Position numbers and translations under genes: made by a program. From an uncultured Collinsella sp. (lineage in GTDB: Bacteria; Actinomycetota; Coriobacteriia; Coriobacteriales; Coriobacteriaceae), in the NCBI GenBank assembly GCA_900542965.1, contig UQPY01000001.1, positions 1 to 64,000 of the forward strand: a stretch of DNA of 64,000 bases, written 5' to 3'. The notes beneath the pieces were generated by a model, which made no database searches, was not told the origin of the DNA, and was given only the letters and a program-made list of their open reading frames with translations. Of this stretch, positions 54,314-63,432 are shown in pieces. Positions within the stretch are counted from its first letter, which is position 1. Every line of letters begins with the position of its first letter.

Positions 54314-55180
54314 TTAGGCTTGACGGGCGGCGCGGCGGGCACGGGCTTCTTGGATTTCCTCCAAGTGGCTAATGATCTCGGCAGCGCTCTCCTCGATAGC
54401 CTTGCCGTCGGTACGCACCACAAAGCAGCCTAGCCGCTTCATGAGGGCACGAGCTTCCTCAAGCTCGCTGTGCACACTCTCGGGCTCGGCATAGGAGCCG
54501 GCAACGGCACGAGCGTAGTCATCGCCCAAGCGGCTATCGCGAATTTCGGAAATCACATCGACGGTCGAAATTAGGCCGAACAGGCGCATCGGGTCAACCT
54601 CGTAAATCGACTTCGGTGGCTCCATGCCATGGGCCAAAGGAACATTGGCAACCTTGTAACCCTGATAGGCCAAATACATCGACAGCGGCGTCTTGGACGT
54701 GCGGGATACGCCCAGCAGCACGATATCGGCTCCCGAAAGGTCGTCGCAGCCGCGTCCATCATCGTGCTCAACGAAATATTCCATGGCCTCGATACGATGG
54801 AAATAGCGGTCATCGGTCCTGTGAATCACGCCCGCAACGCCTTTGGGCGGCACACCGATGAGCGACGACAGCACAGCGAGCGTAGGACCGATCAGGTCGA
54901 CCGAACGGATATGCAGCATGCCCAGGTAATCGAGCACGCGGGCGCGAAGCGCCGGATCGACAATGGTGTGGAACACGGCAATATCGCGATGGTCCGCATC
55001 AACGCGCGGGCCCACAAACGACTTAACCTGCTCCACCGAGTTCACCTTGGGCAGGCGCAACAAACGAAAAGCCCCTTCATCAAATTGCCCGGACGCCGCA
55101 AGCACCACCTCACAAGCGGTATCGCCGAGCGAGTCGGAGATAACGATAACGGTGGGACGAGCGGTGACCGGGCAATCCAT
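54314..55180 (-). CDS. ppsR: Pyruvate, phosphate dikinase regulatory protein (DUF299)
   Basis: A 288-aa bifunctional serine/threonine kinase and Pi-dependent phosphorylase that switches PPDK off and on. It begins IVISDSLGDTACEV, has GVIHRTDDRYFHRIEAMEY, the P-loop GVSRTSKTPLSMYLA near 157 and VANVPLAHGMEPP. Unusually for kinases it uses ADP. The neighbouring ppdK gives the partner. glyS ends 34 bases upstream, so the order is glyQ-glyS-ppsR-ppdK. Confidence 0.95.
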   Translation of the reverse strand: MDCPVTARPTVIVISDSLGDTACEVVLAASGQFDEGAFRLLRLPKVNSVEQVKSFVGPRVDADHRDIAVFHTIVDPALRARVLDYLGMLHIRSVDLIGPTLAVLSSLIGVPPKGVAGVIHRTDDRYFHRIEAMEYFVEHDDGRGCDDLSGADIVLLGVSRTSKTPLSMYLAYQGYKVANVPLAHGMEPPKSIYEVDPMRLFGLISTVDVISEIRDSRLGDDYARAVAGSYAEPESVHSELEEARALMKRLGCFVVRTDGKAIEESAAEIISHLEEIQEARARRAARQA

Positions 55181-55214
55181 GCGGGGCTCCTTTTGCGCTT
55201 ACGCGCAGGCTGGC

Positions 55215-57311
55215 TTACTTTTTACGAGCAAGCTCACCGATGTTGGCGATGCCGGAGAAAACGGCCTCGAAGCGGTTGAGCAGCTTAAGGCGATTATCGC
55301 GGAGCTGCTCGTCCTTGTCCATGACCATGACCTCGTCGAAGAAACGGTCGATGGGCGCGCGCAGGGCGGCGAGGGCAGCAAATGCGGCCGGATAATCCTC
55401 GGTAGCAAGGGCGGCATCGACAGCGGTCTGAGCAGCCTCGGAGGCGTCGGCGAGCGCAAGCTCGACCTCGCCCATCAGGCTGCGGTCGTACTCCGCACCC
55501 AGCTCGGGCTTGGAGATGTGCGCGGCGCGGGCATAGGCGGTAGCCAGGTTGTCGAAGGTCTCGGCGTCGTTCTTGCGAGCCTCGTCGAGGGCGGCGCAAC
55601 GGGCGAAGAAGACGGACGGGGCGATGATGTGCACCGCGGAGACGGCGGCAACGGTATCGGCCGGGATCTTTTCGTCGCGGGCCATGCTCACCAGGCGGCC
55701 ATGGAAGAAGTCACGAACCTGCTCGGCGACCTCGGCGGCGTCGAACTCAATGCCCTGCTCGCTATAGAGCTCGAGGGCGAAGTCGATGAGCGACGTGGGG
55801 TCGATCGGCAGACGGTCGCGCAGAATGTTGATGATGCCGATAGCGGCACGACGCAGCGCGTAGGGGTCGGAGGAGCCGGTCGGGGGCTCGCCGATGGCAA
55901 AGATACCGGCGATGGTATCGAGCTTGTCGGCGCAGGCCACGATGCAGCCAGCGGTGCCCTCAGGCAGCTCGTCACCGGCAAAGCGGGGACGATAGTGATC
56001 GCGGATAGCATGAGCGACCTCGTCGTTCTCCCCCATCGCGGTCGCGTAATAACCGCCCATCACGCCCTGCTGGCTCGTGAACTCGACAACGGCGTTAGAC
56101 ACCAGGTCGGCCTTGCACAGGTGCGCGGCGCGAGCGGCATCGGCGGCAAGGTGGGCGCCCAGATGAGCCTCGCGGGCGATAGCGAGCGCGAGCTGCTCGA
56201 TGCGCTCGGACTTGGCGAGCACGCTACCGAGCTTCTCCTGGAAGGCAACCTTGGCCAGACGCTCGCGGAACTCGTCGAGGGAGATCTTCAGGTCCTCCTC
56301 ATAGAAAAACTTGGCATCGTCCAGACGGGCACGCACAACGCGCTCGTTGCCGTCGATCACGCGCTCGGCGTTCTCGGGCTTGCTGTTAGAGACGACCACG
56401 AACTCACGCGTGAGCTTGCCCTCGCCGTCATAGATCGGGAAGTAGCGCTGGTTGGTGAGCATGGACTCGCAGATAATCTCGTGCGGGACCTTGAGGAACT
56501 CCTCATCGAAGGTACCGACGAGCACCGTCGGCCACTCGCAGAGGTTAATGACCTCCTCAAAGACCTTCTTGGGCGTATCGACATGGCAGCCGGGACGGGC
56601 AGCCTCGACCTCGGCGATACCGGCGAGGATGGCCTCACGACGACTCTCGGCAGAGAGCACGCCGGCGTCCTCGAGCACCTGCTCGTAGACGGCGGGGCTG
56701 GCAACCACATGGTCGCCAGGGCCAAGTACGCGATGACCGCGCGTGGTGTTGCCGCTCGTCACGTCGGCAAACGACACGGGCACAACATCCTCGCCCAAAA
56801 GGCAGCAGATCCAGCGGACCGGACGAACAAAGGTCGCATGCTCGTGACCCCAGCGCTGGCTGCGGTAGTTGGGCCACTGCAGGCCGGCGATGGTCTTCTC
56901 GCACAGGGCCGTCAGGATCGGGGTAGCCGGTGCGGAGGGAATATTCTTCTCGGCGAACACATACTCGCGACCGTCGGTGTCCTCGCAACGGACCAGGTCC
57001 TCGGCAGCCACACCGCACTTGCGGGCAAAGCCCTGGGCGGCCTTGGTGGCGTTACCGTCAGCGTCGAAGGCAATGTTGGCCGCGGGGCCACGCTTGACCT
57101 CGTGAACCTCATCGGTCGCGGTGGCGACGTCGGCAACGAGTGCAGCCAGGCGACGCGGGCTCGAGATCACGCGGACCTCGCCGTGGGCCAGACCGGCCTC
57201 GTCGAGACCCTTGGCGATCATGGTGCCAAGCTGCTTGACGGCATTGTTCAGCGGTGCGGAGGGCATTTCCTCCGTACCGATCTCAAACAGGAAATCCTTA
57301 GCGTCTGCCAT
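55215..57311 (-). CDS. glyS: Glycyl-tRNA synthetase beta subunit
   Basis: A 698-aa subunit that binds tRNA in the alpha2-beta2 enzyme. FLFEIGTEEMPSAPL is the family start; SSPRRLAALV, WPNYRSQRWG, ARLDDAKFFYEEDL and GEPPTGSSDPYALRRAAIGI are typical landmarks. The C-terminal anticodon-binding-like domain is complete. It starts three bases after glyQ. Confidence 0.97.
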   Translation of the reverse strand: MADAKDFLFEIGTEEMPSAPLNNAVKQLGTMIAKGLDEAGLAHGEVRVISSPRRLAALVADVATATDEVHEVKRGPAANIAFDADGNATKAAQGFARKCGVAAEDLVRCEDTDGREYVFAEKNIPSAPATPILTALCEKTIAGLQWPNYRSQRWGHEHATFVRPVRWICCLLGEDVVPVSFADVTSGNTTRGHRVLGPGDHVVASPAVYEQVLEDAGVLSAESRREAILAGIAEVEAARPGCHVDTPKKVFEEVINLCEWPTVLVGTFDEEFLKVPHEIICESMLTNQRYFPIYDGEGKLTREFVVVSNSKPENAERVIDGNERVVRARLDDAKFFYEEDLKISLDEFRERLAKVAFQEKLGSVLAKSERIEQLALAIAREAHLGAHLAADAARAAHLCKADLVSNAVVEFTSQQGVMGGYYATAMGENDEVAHAIRDHYRPRFAGDELPEGTAGCIVACADKLDTIAGIFAIGEPPTGSSDPYALRRAAIGIINILRDRLPIDPTSLIDFALELYSEQGIEFDAAEVAEQVRDFFHGRLVSMARDEKIPADTVAAVSAVHIIAPSVFFARCAALDEARKNDAETFDNLATAYARAAHISKPELGAEYDRSLMGEVELALADASEAAQTAVDAALATEDYPAAFAALAALRAPIDRFFDEVMVMDKDEQLRDNRLKLLNRFEAVFSGIANIGELARKK

Positions 57312-57314
57312 GGC

Positions 57315-58226
57315 TTACGCCACCTCGCCTTCCTGGTCGGCATTCTCGTTGACTCCGGCGACCTCGGCCATGTAGGCCTCGCAGCACGCCTTGGCGACGG
57401 CGCGGACGCGCAGGATGTAGTTGGCACGCTCGACCGCGGACAGCGCACCGCGGGCATCGAGCAGGTTGAAAGCGTGGCTGCACTTCATGACGCAGTCGTA
57501 CGCCGGCAGCGGCAGCTTACGCTCCAGGCAGGAGTGGCACTCGGCCTCGTAGTCATCAAACTTCTGACGCATCATCTCGACGTTGGCGACCTCAAAGTTG
57601 TAAGCGCTGAACTCGCGCTCGTTCTCGAGGAACACGTCACCGTAGGTCATGGGCGTGCCGTCGGGCAGGTAGCTCCACACCAGGTCGTAGACCGAGTTAA
57701 CGCCCTGGGCGTACATGGCGATACGCTCCAGGCCGTAGGTGATCTCGACGGGCACGGGGTCGACCTCGATGCCGCCCACCTGCTGGAAGTACGTAAACTG
57801 CGTGACCTCCATGCCATTGAGCCAGACCTCCCAGCCAAGGCCCCAGGCGCCGAGCGTCGGGCTCTCCCAGTCGTCCTCGACAAAGCGGACGTCATGGTCG
57901 TTGGGGTCCAGACCGATAGCGGCAAGAGACCCCAGGTAGAGCTCCTGGGCGTTAACCGGAGAAGGCTTGATGAGCACCTGGAACTGATAGTAGTGCTGCA
58001 TGCGGTTGGGGTTCTCGCCGTAGCGGCCGTCGGCGGGACGGCGGCAGGGCTGCGCATAGCAGGTGCGCCACTCGGCGGGACCGAGCGAGCGCAGCGTGGT
58101 CGCGGTATGGAAGGTACCGGCACCGACCTCGGAGTCATAGGGCTGCATAATGACGCAGCCCTGCTCGCCCCAGTACTGCTGGAGGCGCAGGATGATGTCT
58201 TGGAAGGAAAGCGATGAAGCGTTCAT
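57315..58226 (-). CDS. glyQ: Glycyl-tRNA synthetase alpha subunit
   Basis: A 303-aa catalytic class II subunit activating glycine. [60 protein letters not shown] and [20 protein letters not shown] are near-invariant. The four-subunit bacterial type agrees with the glyS neighbour. Confidence 0.98.
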   Translation of the reverse strand: MNASSLSFQDIILRLQQYWGEQGCVIMQPYDSEVGAGTFHTATTLRSLGPAEWRTCYAQPCRRPADGRYGENPNRMQHYYQFQVLIKPSPVNAQELYLGSLAAIGLDPNDHDVRFVEDDWESPTLGAWGLGWEVWLNGMEVTQFTYFQQVGGIEVDPVPVEITYGLERIAMYAQGVNSVYDLVWSYLPDGTPMTYGDVFLENEREFSAYNFEVANVEMMRQKFDDYEAECHSCLERKLPLPAYDCVMKCSHAFNLLDARGALSAVERANYILRVRAVAKACCEAYMAEVAGVNENADQEGEVA

Positions 58227-58285
58227 GCCTCTAATATCCCCTCGTCGAAACGATTACACGGTTAGGTACTGTACCATAGCGGTTT

Positions 58286-58849
58286 TTAGTCGATAGCGCC
58301 CAGACGGTTGAGCGGCCAGTAACGCACGAGCGCCACGGCGATCAATTCGGAGCGGTCGACCGGGCCAAAGTAGCGGGAGTCAGCAGAGTTCTCGCGGTTG
58401 TCGCCCATCACCCACACGCACCCGTCGGGAACGGTGTAGGGATAGCTTACCTGAGCGCCGGGCGCTTGGACCGAAAGTGGCCAGCTCATGCCCGTCGTAT
58501 AGTCCTCGTCGAGCGCTTGGCCGTCAACGACCACCTTGCCATCCTGCAGGTCGACCGTCTGCCCGGCCGTGGCAATAACACGCTTGACAAGAACATCATG
58601 CTCGGAGGTGCCATCGGGGTTGTGAAACACCACGATATCGCCCTGCTTGACGGGCTGACCGAACTCGAGGCTCACCTTTTGTGCCAGGATCTGGTCGCCA
58701 ATCTCGATCGTGGACTCCATGGAGCCGGTGGGCACCACAAAGGGCTCGACCACAAACGAGCGAATCAAGAAGGTGGCGACCAATGCGATCGCGATGACCG
58801 CGATCCATTCAAAAGCGCCCCTCAACGCGGAATGCTGCGATGGAACCAT
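58286..58849 (-). CDS. lepB: Signal peptidase I
   Basis: A 187-aa membrane serine protease removing signal peptides. One N-terminal span (about 15-32, IAVIAIALVATFLI), then the catalytic Ser in VPTGSMESTIEIGD and Lys in VLVKRVIATAGQ; the box E region is MGDNRENSADSRYFG. ATG 58849 is five bases after GAGGAG; GTG 58855 has no such spacing. It follows trmD directly. Confidence 0.94.
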   Translation of the reverse strand: MVPSQHSALRGAFEWIAVIAIALVATFLIRSFVVEPFVVPTGSMESTIEIGDQILAQKVSLEFGQPVKQGDIVVFHNPDGTSEHDVLVKRVIATAGQTVDLQDGKVVVDGQALDEDYTTGMSWPLSVQAPGAQVSYPYTVPDGCVWVMGDNRENSADSRYFGPVDRSELIAVALVRYWPLNRLGAID

Positions 58850-58851
58850 TC

Positions 58852-59610
58852 TCACTCCTCGCTCTGCGAATACGAAGCGTCCAAAATCTCCTGCGCGTAC
58901 GTACGCTCCTGGGGCGTAAGGCGCGCCGTCTCGATCAGATCGGGACGCCAGCGGCAGGTGCGCTCGATGGCGTTCTTGCGACGCCAGGCATCGACCTTGG
59001 CGTGATCGCCACTCACGAGCACCGGCGGCACGCCCTCGCCGTTGAACTCGGCGGGACGGGTGTACTGCGCGTACTCGAGCAGGCCTCCGTCCTCGGCGGT
59101 CGAGAAGGACTCGTCGACGTTGCTCATCTCATCTCCCAGAGCGCCGGGGATGAGGCGAACAACAGCATCGGCAACGACCATAGCGGGAAGTTCGCCACCC
59201 GTAAGAACGTAGTCGCCGATCGACAGACGCTCATCGGTATACGCATACGCACGCTCGTCGACGCCCTCGTAGCGGCTGCACACAAACAGCAGGCGCTCAC
59301 TTTTGAGCAGGCGCTCGGCCACATGCTGCGTAAAGGGCTCGCCACAGGGGGTAAAGAACACTACGGTGGGCTTGGGACCCTCGGAGCTGATGGCCTCGAT
59401 GGCCTCGGCAATAGGCTCGACCTTCATGAGCATGCCCTGCCCGCCGCCGTACGGCTCGTCATCGACGGTACGATGACGGTCGTGCGTCCAGTCGCGCAGG
59501 TTATACGCCTTAAAATCAAAAAGGCCGGCCTTGCGGGCGCGGCCCAAAATCGATGTGGACATGACGGGCTCAAACATCTCGGGAAAGACCGAAAGGGTCT
59601 CGATCAGCAT
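58852..59610 (-). CDS. trmD: tRNA (guanine-N1-)-methyltransferase
   Basis: A 252-aa SPOUT enzyme making m1G37 to prevent +1 frameshifts. TLSVFPEMFEP at the start, DDEPYGGGQGMLMKVEPI, the knot region LLFVCSRYEGVDERA and SIGDYVLTGGELPAMVV are intact. It belongs to rpsP-khpA-rimM-trmD-lepB. Confidence 0.97.
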   Translation of the reverse strand: MLIETLSVFPEMFEPVMSTSILGRARKAGLFDFKAYNLRDWTHDRHRTVDDEPYGGGQGMLMKVEPIAEAIEAISSEGPKPTVVFFTPCGEPFTQHVAERLLKSERLLFVCSRYEGVDERAYAYTDERLSIGDYVLTGGELPAMVVADAVVRLIPGALGDEMSNVDESFSTAEDGGLLEYAQYTRPAEFNGEGVPPVLVSGDHAKVDAWRRKNAIERTCRWRPDLIETARLTPQERTYAQEILDASYSQSEE

Positions 59611-59620
59611 GTTGTCCTCC

Positions 59621-60142
59621 CTACTTGTCCATATCGATCAGGCCGTCCATAACGTGGACGGAAATTGTTCCTGTGTCGGGAAGATCGAGCACGACCTGCT
59701 CGATCACGGGAATCAGTACCTCGCCGTACCGATCGCCCTCGACAACCCAAACATCGTTAGCGGGCGTCGACATGATCTCGACGATCGTGCCGAGCGAACC
59801 GAACCGCTCGTCGACCACCTCGCGACCCATCAGGTCGGTATAGGCAGCGTCGAGCGAATCGAGCTCAAAGTCGTCACGATTTGCCAGCACGTAGCATCCC
59901 GTGATGCCCTCGGCGGCCGTCAAGTCGTCAATGCCCTCAAACGAGACCAGATCGCCATCGCCCGTATCGGTGACGGACACGACCGTGCAAAAGCGGTCGC
60001 GCTTGAGCGCCGGCGGCGTAAGAGCGACGCGCATACCCGGCTCTAATACAGAAGGAAGCCCCCGCAGCGGCTGCGCGAGAACCTCCCCCTTCCTTCCGTG
60101 CGGCTTGACCACACGGGCGATGTTTTTGTACTGGGACCTCAA
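59621..60142 (-). CDS. rimM: Ribosome maturation factor RimM
   Basis: A 173-aa 30S assembly factor that acts on the 16S rRNA head with S19. The N-terminal RimM barrel begins IARVVKPHGRKGEVLAQPL, and the PRC-barrel half has LMGREVVDERFGSLGTIVEI and VLIPVIEQVV. The start looks like TTG 60142 with a weak site, so coupling to khpA, which ends four bases before, may matter. Confidence 0.93.
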   Translation of the reverse strand: MRSQYKNIARVVKPHGRKGEVLAQPLRGLPSVLEPGMRVALTPPALKRDRFCTVVSVTDTGDGDLVSFEGIDDLTAAEGITGCYVLANRDDFELDSLDAAYTDLMGREVVDERFGSLGTIVEIMSTPANDVWVVEGDRYGEVLIPVIEQVVLDLPDTGTISVHVMDGLIDMDK

Positions 60143-60146
60143 GGTC

Positions 60147-60431
60147 CTAGCCCAGAACCTCTACCTCGACAGCGGTGTCGAGGCGAGCGGCCAGTGCACG
60201 GGCGAGCGTGCGAATGGCCTTGATGGTACGGCCACGACGGCCGATGACCTTAGCGACGTCATCCTCGGCGACCGAAACCTCAATCGTAGAGGCGTCGTCA
60301 CCATCGATGACCTCAAGGCTCACGGAATCCGGGTCGTCGACGATCTGAACAACGAGATATTCGACGAGATCGGCGATGCGATCTGAGAGCATTGCCTCAC
60401 CCTCGAGCTGTGCAGCGTCAACCTCAGGCAC
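60147..60431 (-). CDS. khpA: KH-domain RNA-binding protein KhpA
   Basis: A 94-aa single KH domain protein. The core is VAEDDVAKVIGRRGRTIKAI with the GxxG loop GRRG. KhpA with KhpB is a global RNA chaperone affecting division and cell-wall genes in Gram-positives. GTG 60431 has GAGGAG at good distance; ATG 60392 would give the usual ~81 aa and is the alternative. The rpsP-khpA-rimM-trmD order is highly conserved. Confidence 0.9.
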   Translation of the reverse strand: MPEVDAAQLEGEAMLSDRIADLVEYLVVQIVDDPDSVSLEVIDGDDASTIEVSVAEDDVAKVIGRRGRTIKAIRTLARALAARLDTAVEVEVLG

Positions 60432-60434
60432 GAT

Positions 60435-60776
60435 TTACTCCTCGGCGCCCTCAGCGGCCTCAGCGGCAGCCTTAGCGGCCTCGGCCTCTTTGGCGAGCTG
60501 CTTCTTGGACTTCTTGACGACGGTCTCGGTCTTCTCGCCCTCGTTGGCGGCCTTGACCAGAGCGACGACGGCGTCGGTGAGCTGAGCGCCCTTGGACTGC
60601 CAGTCGGCGATCTTCTCAAGGTCGAGGTTGATGGTCTTGGGGGCGGTCATCGGGTTGTAGCGGCCAACCTCCTCGATGATACGACCGTCACGCGGGGCGC
60701 GGGAATCGGCGACGACGACACGGTAGTACGGACGCTTCTTAGCGCCGTGACGAGCAAGGCGAATCTTGACTGCCAA
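60435..60776 (-). CDS. rpsP: 30S ribosomal protein S16
   Basis: A 113-aa S16: [40 protein letters not shown]. The family core ends near residue 80; the rest is a Lys/Ala/Glu-rich tail. The start is TTG 60776, with GGAGGAG seven bases upstream; no ATG fits the family N-terminus. First gene of its operon. Confidence 0.96.
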   Translation of the reverse strand: MAVKIRLARHGAKKRPYYRVVVADSRAPRDGRIIEEVGRYNPMTAPKTINLDLEKIADWQSKGAQLTDAVVALVKAANEGEKTETVVKKSKKQLAKEAEAAKAAAEAAEGAEE

Positions 60777-60832
60777 AGGAAACTCCTCCAACCAAGCAGC
60801 TTTAGGCTGCAACTACAAACAAACAGTTGAAC

Positions 60833-60861
60833 ATAATACGCCATCGACGCGGGCAGGTGAA
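60833..60861 (-). promoter_or_regulatory. rpsP operon promoter
   Basis: Minus-strand TTCACC (60861-60856), 17-bp spacer, TATTAT (60838-60833). The ~50-base leader has a GCAGC-CUAAA-GCUGC hairpin just before the GGAGGAG. Confidence 0.55.
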
Positions 60862-60965
60862 GTCCGTGAGACCAACTTCTTCGGTGTAGTCGAGGGCAAA
60901 TCCATATCTTAGACAAGAATTCGGGATTTGCAAGCACATACACGCACCCCACATGAGCTGCGCGG

Positions 60966-60971
60966 TATACT
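60966..60971 (+). promoter_or_regulatory. dinB -10, implying a leaderless transcript
   Basis: TATACT at 60966-60971. The usual start point, about seven bases on, falls on the ATG at 60978. No ribosome-binding site precedes that ATG. A CGAAC half-site of the actinobacterial LexA box is at 60989-60993, but its partner is not clear. Confidence 0.45.
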
Positions 60972-60977
60972 CATGAC

Positions 60978-62231
60978 ATGGAAAGACGCGAACATACATA
61001 CGGTTATGAGGATGCCATGGGCGTCACGCCGCCGCCCTGGACGGGTCCGGCGGTGGGCCTGATGGACCTTGATGCGTTTTTTGCGAGCGTGGAGATGCTC
61101 GATCATCCCGAATGGCGTGGAAAGCCGCTCATCGTGGGCGGAGACGCCGATTCGCGTGGCGTCGTGTCCACGTGTTCGTATGAGGCACGTCGCTTTGGCG
61201 TGCACTCTGCCATGGCCTCGGCCGAGGCGCGGCGCTTGTGCCCGCAAGCCATTTGGACGCACGGGCACTTTGATCGCTACCGCGAGGTGAGCGCGCAGGT
61301 CATGGCGATTCTCGCCGACGAGACCCCACGTGTTGAGCGCGTATCCATCGACGAAGCCTTTATCGATATCACGCCGGGTCGCTTTGCGCCCGAAGACCCA
61401 CTGCTGGTTGCGCGGCGTATAAGTGACCGCGTGGCAGGGCTGGGAGTGACCTGCTCCATTGGCGTGGGCTGCAACAAGACGGTCGCAAAGATCGCAAGCG
61501 AGCGGGACAAGCCGTTTGGGCTGACCATCGTGCGCCCTGGAACCGAGCAGCGCTTTTTGGCCGCGCTGCCGGTATCTGCCATGAGCGGCATCGGGCGCTC
61601 GGCCGAGGAGCGACTGCGCCGCATGCGCATCTACACCCTCGGCGAGCTTTCGCGCGCGCCTGAGTCCACACTGGCCTCTATTTTTGGCGTCAACGGCGAA
61701 CGCATGCGCCAGCGTGCGCTGGGACTCGAAATCTCTGAAGTCACGAGTCTCGATGAAGAGCGCGAGGTCAAGTCTGTCAGCAATGAACGCACCTTTGCTA
61801 AAGATTTGACTGAACGTGGGGATATTGAGGCGGCGATTGCGCTGTTGGGCGAGTCGGTGGGACGCCGCCTGCGCCGCCAGGGACTAACGGGCGCCACGGT
61901 GACGCTCAAGCTCAAGTATTCGTATGGAAGCGGGCGTACGGCACAGCGCCGGCTGCCTCATCCGACCGACGATGAGAACATCTTCGTAGCGGTTGCACTC
62001 GAACTGCTCGACAACATCTGGCAGGAAGGCATGCATGTTCGCTTAGCGGGCATCGGCATGAGCGACTTCGACCACCAAGGCGGCATCCAGACTGACCTGT
62101 TCTGCGAGATCGATGACCGCGGAGCCCAATCCAGCGACCGCCGCGACCTCTCCGTCGCCATCGACGCCGTCCGAGACAAATTCGGCGACACCGCCCTTTC
62201 CTTCGGCCGCCAATCCCGCTTCAATGATTAA
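60978..62231 (+). CDS. dinB: DNA polymerase IV (Y family)
   Basis: A 417-aa translesion polymerase. GLMDLDAFFASVE and VERVSIDEAFIDIT carry the catalytic carboxylates; SMAS-like YEARRFGVHSAMASAEARRL and GVGCNKTVAKIASERDKP are family signatures; the little-finger domain ends around 370. No clear beta-clamp motif QxxLF is seen, though QTDLF at 374-378 fits well enough. Translation may start at ATG 60978 leaderlessly, or at ATG 61017 behind GAGG. It is the only plus-strand gene in this quarter. Confidence 0.93.
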   Translation: MERREHTYGYEDAMGVTPPPWTGPAVGLMDLDAFFASVEMLDHPEWRGKPLIVGGDADSRGVVSTCSYEARRFGVHSAMASAEARRLCPQAIWTHGHFDRYREVSAQVMAILADETPRVERVSIDEAFIDITPGRFAPEDPLLVARRISDRVAGLGVTCSIGVGCNKTVAKIASERDKPFGLTIVRPGTEQRFLAALPVSAMSGIGRSAEERLRRMRIYTLGELSRAPESTLASIFGVNGERMRQRALGLEISEVTSLDEEREVKSVSNERTFAKDLTERGDIEAAIALLGESVGRRLRRQGLTGATVTLKLKYSYGSGRTAQRRLPHPTDDENIFVAVALELLDNIWQEGMHVRLAGIGMSDFDHQGGIQTDLFCEIDDRGAQSSDRRDLSVAIDAVRDKFGDTALSFGRQSRFND

Positions 62232-62240
62232 CCGCCCTTG

Positions 62241-62286
62241 GGCAAAAAGAAAGCCGGGCAGGTGCGGAAAACCGCAACTGCCCGGC
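62241..62286 (-). terminator. Terminator of the nadD-yqeK-rsfS unit
   Basis: GCCGGGCAG (62253-62261) and CTGCCCGGC (62278-62286) with an inner GTGCGG/ACCGCA pairing; TTTCTTTTT follows on the minus strand. It lies between the rsfS and dinB ends. Confidence 0.85.
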
Positions 62287-62328
62287 GATATGCGTGAGGG
62301 TAGCTAAACCCCGTCTCAAAATGAGCTA

Positions 62329-62784
62329 CTAGAGGAGGTTGAGGGGGAGCTGGGGGGCGTCTCCCCAGAGTTTCTCGAGGCGGTAGAAGTCGCGGGCTTC
62401 GGGAGTGAAGACGTGGACGACAACCGAACCGTAGTCCATGAGCATCCAGGTCTTCTGCTCGCGACCCTCGATGGAGAACGGGTGCTCGCCGCAAGCCTCG
62501 GCGACCTTCTCCTCGATCTCGTCGACGATAGAATCGACCTGGCGGTTGTTGGTACCGGTGGCAAGCACAAAGTAGTCGCATACGTCGGAAAGCTCGGTCA
62601 GGTCGAGCACCTGAACGTCCTCGCCCTTCTTGTCGTAGGCGGCCTGCGCGGCGGCGCGGGCGACATCCTCGGCGGCGACACCGCTCGCGGACAGCGAGGC
62701 GGCAGTGCGGTCGGACGTGGCGACGAAGCTCTTGTGCTCCACACCTTCAAGAATCTGCTCGTCGGTCATGGTCTCGTCGGCCAT
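62329..62784 (-). CDS. rsfS: Ribosomal silencing factor RsfS
   Basis: A 151-aa Iojap-family protein that binds L14 and blocks subunit joining when nutrients are short. KKGEDVQVLDLTELSDVCDY, FVLATGTNNRQVDSI, GREQKTWMLMDYGSVVVHVF and the end FYRLEKLWGDAP are typical. The first ~40 residues form a Thr/Ala-rich extension not found in the ~110-aa family core. It follows yqeK and nadD, the standard order. Confidence 0.94.
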   Translation of the reverse strand: MADETMTDEQILEGVEHKSFVATSDRTAASLSASGVAAEDVARAAAQAAYDKKGEDVQVLDLTELSDVCDYFVLATGTNNRQVDSIVDEIEEKVAEACGEHPFSIEGREQKTWMLMDYGSVVVHVFTPEARDFYRLEKLWGDAPQLPLNLL

Positions 62785-62811
62785 GGAATACCTCTTTCTA
62801 GACAGCCCGAG

Positions 62812-63420
62812 CTAACGCAGCTGGGCGTAATGGTTGTAAATCGAAATAGCCGTGGGATAAAGATAGCGCCCGGACTGGATCACATAGACCAAACCCTGCG
62901 CAAAACAGGAGAAGAACAACTCGTCGAGCGTCGACTCCCCCACCATCTTGCGCAGTGCATGGGCATAGTCGCCGTGGCGGTTGGGCTCGATGGCATCGGC
63001 CACAAAGACCACCATATCGAGCGGCGTCATATCGCAGGCACCCACGGTGTGACGGTCGACAGCCTGAAAGACCGCCGGCGACAGCTCGGGAAAAAGCTGC
63101 GGAAGCTCATAGGCGGCAACAGGGCCATGCAAAAGCGGCGTCGCGGCAGAAGGAGAGCCGGCAATCTTAATGCCGTAATGCAGAGCGCGCGTGACCAGCT
63201 CGTCATCGGAAAGCACCTTGTCCCAGTCGTGGATCAAGCCGGCGGCAGCGGCATCAAAGCGGTCGACGCCGTAGACCTCGGCCAGATGAAGTGCGGTCTC
63301 GGCAACACCCAGCGAATGCACATAGCGCTTACGCTTATCCTTCATGCGAACATCGAGCAGCTCTTGAATGCGCTTGAGCAGCGCGCGCTCATCGCCCTCA
63401 AACTGATCCTCTACCGACAA
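62812..63420 (-). CDS. yqeK: YqeK-type HD-domain Ap4A hydrolase
   Basis: A 202-aa HD-domain phosphohydrolase; the family cleaves diadenosine tetraphosphate symmetrically to ADP. Metal ligands: His in YVHSLGVAETALHLAEVYG, HD in GLIHDWDK, then HYGIKIAG, LLHGPVAAY and the later Asp in FVADAIEPNR. It lies 12 bases after nadD and before rsfS, the usual cluster. Confidence 0.9.
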   Translation of the reverse strand: MSVEDQFEGDERALLKRIQELLDVRMKDKRKRYVHSLGVAETALHLAEVYGVDRFDAAAAGLIHDWDKVLSDDELVTRALHYGIKIAGSPSAATPLLHGPVAAYELPQLFPELSPAVFQAVDRHTVGACDMTPLDMVVFVADAIEPNRHGDYAHALRKMVGESTLDELFFSCFAQGLVYVIQSGRYLYPTAISIYNHYAQLR

Positions 63421-63432
63421 CGTAGACCCCCA

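Noticed and set aside
54963..58217. A 1084-codon plus-strand frame across ppsR, glyS and glyQ
   Set aside because: Antisense shadow of three well-identified genes; no ribosome-binding site and no domain.
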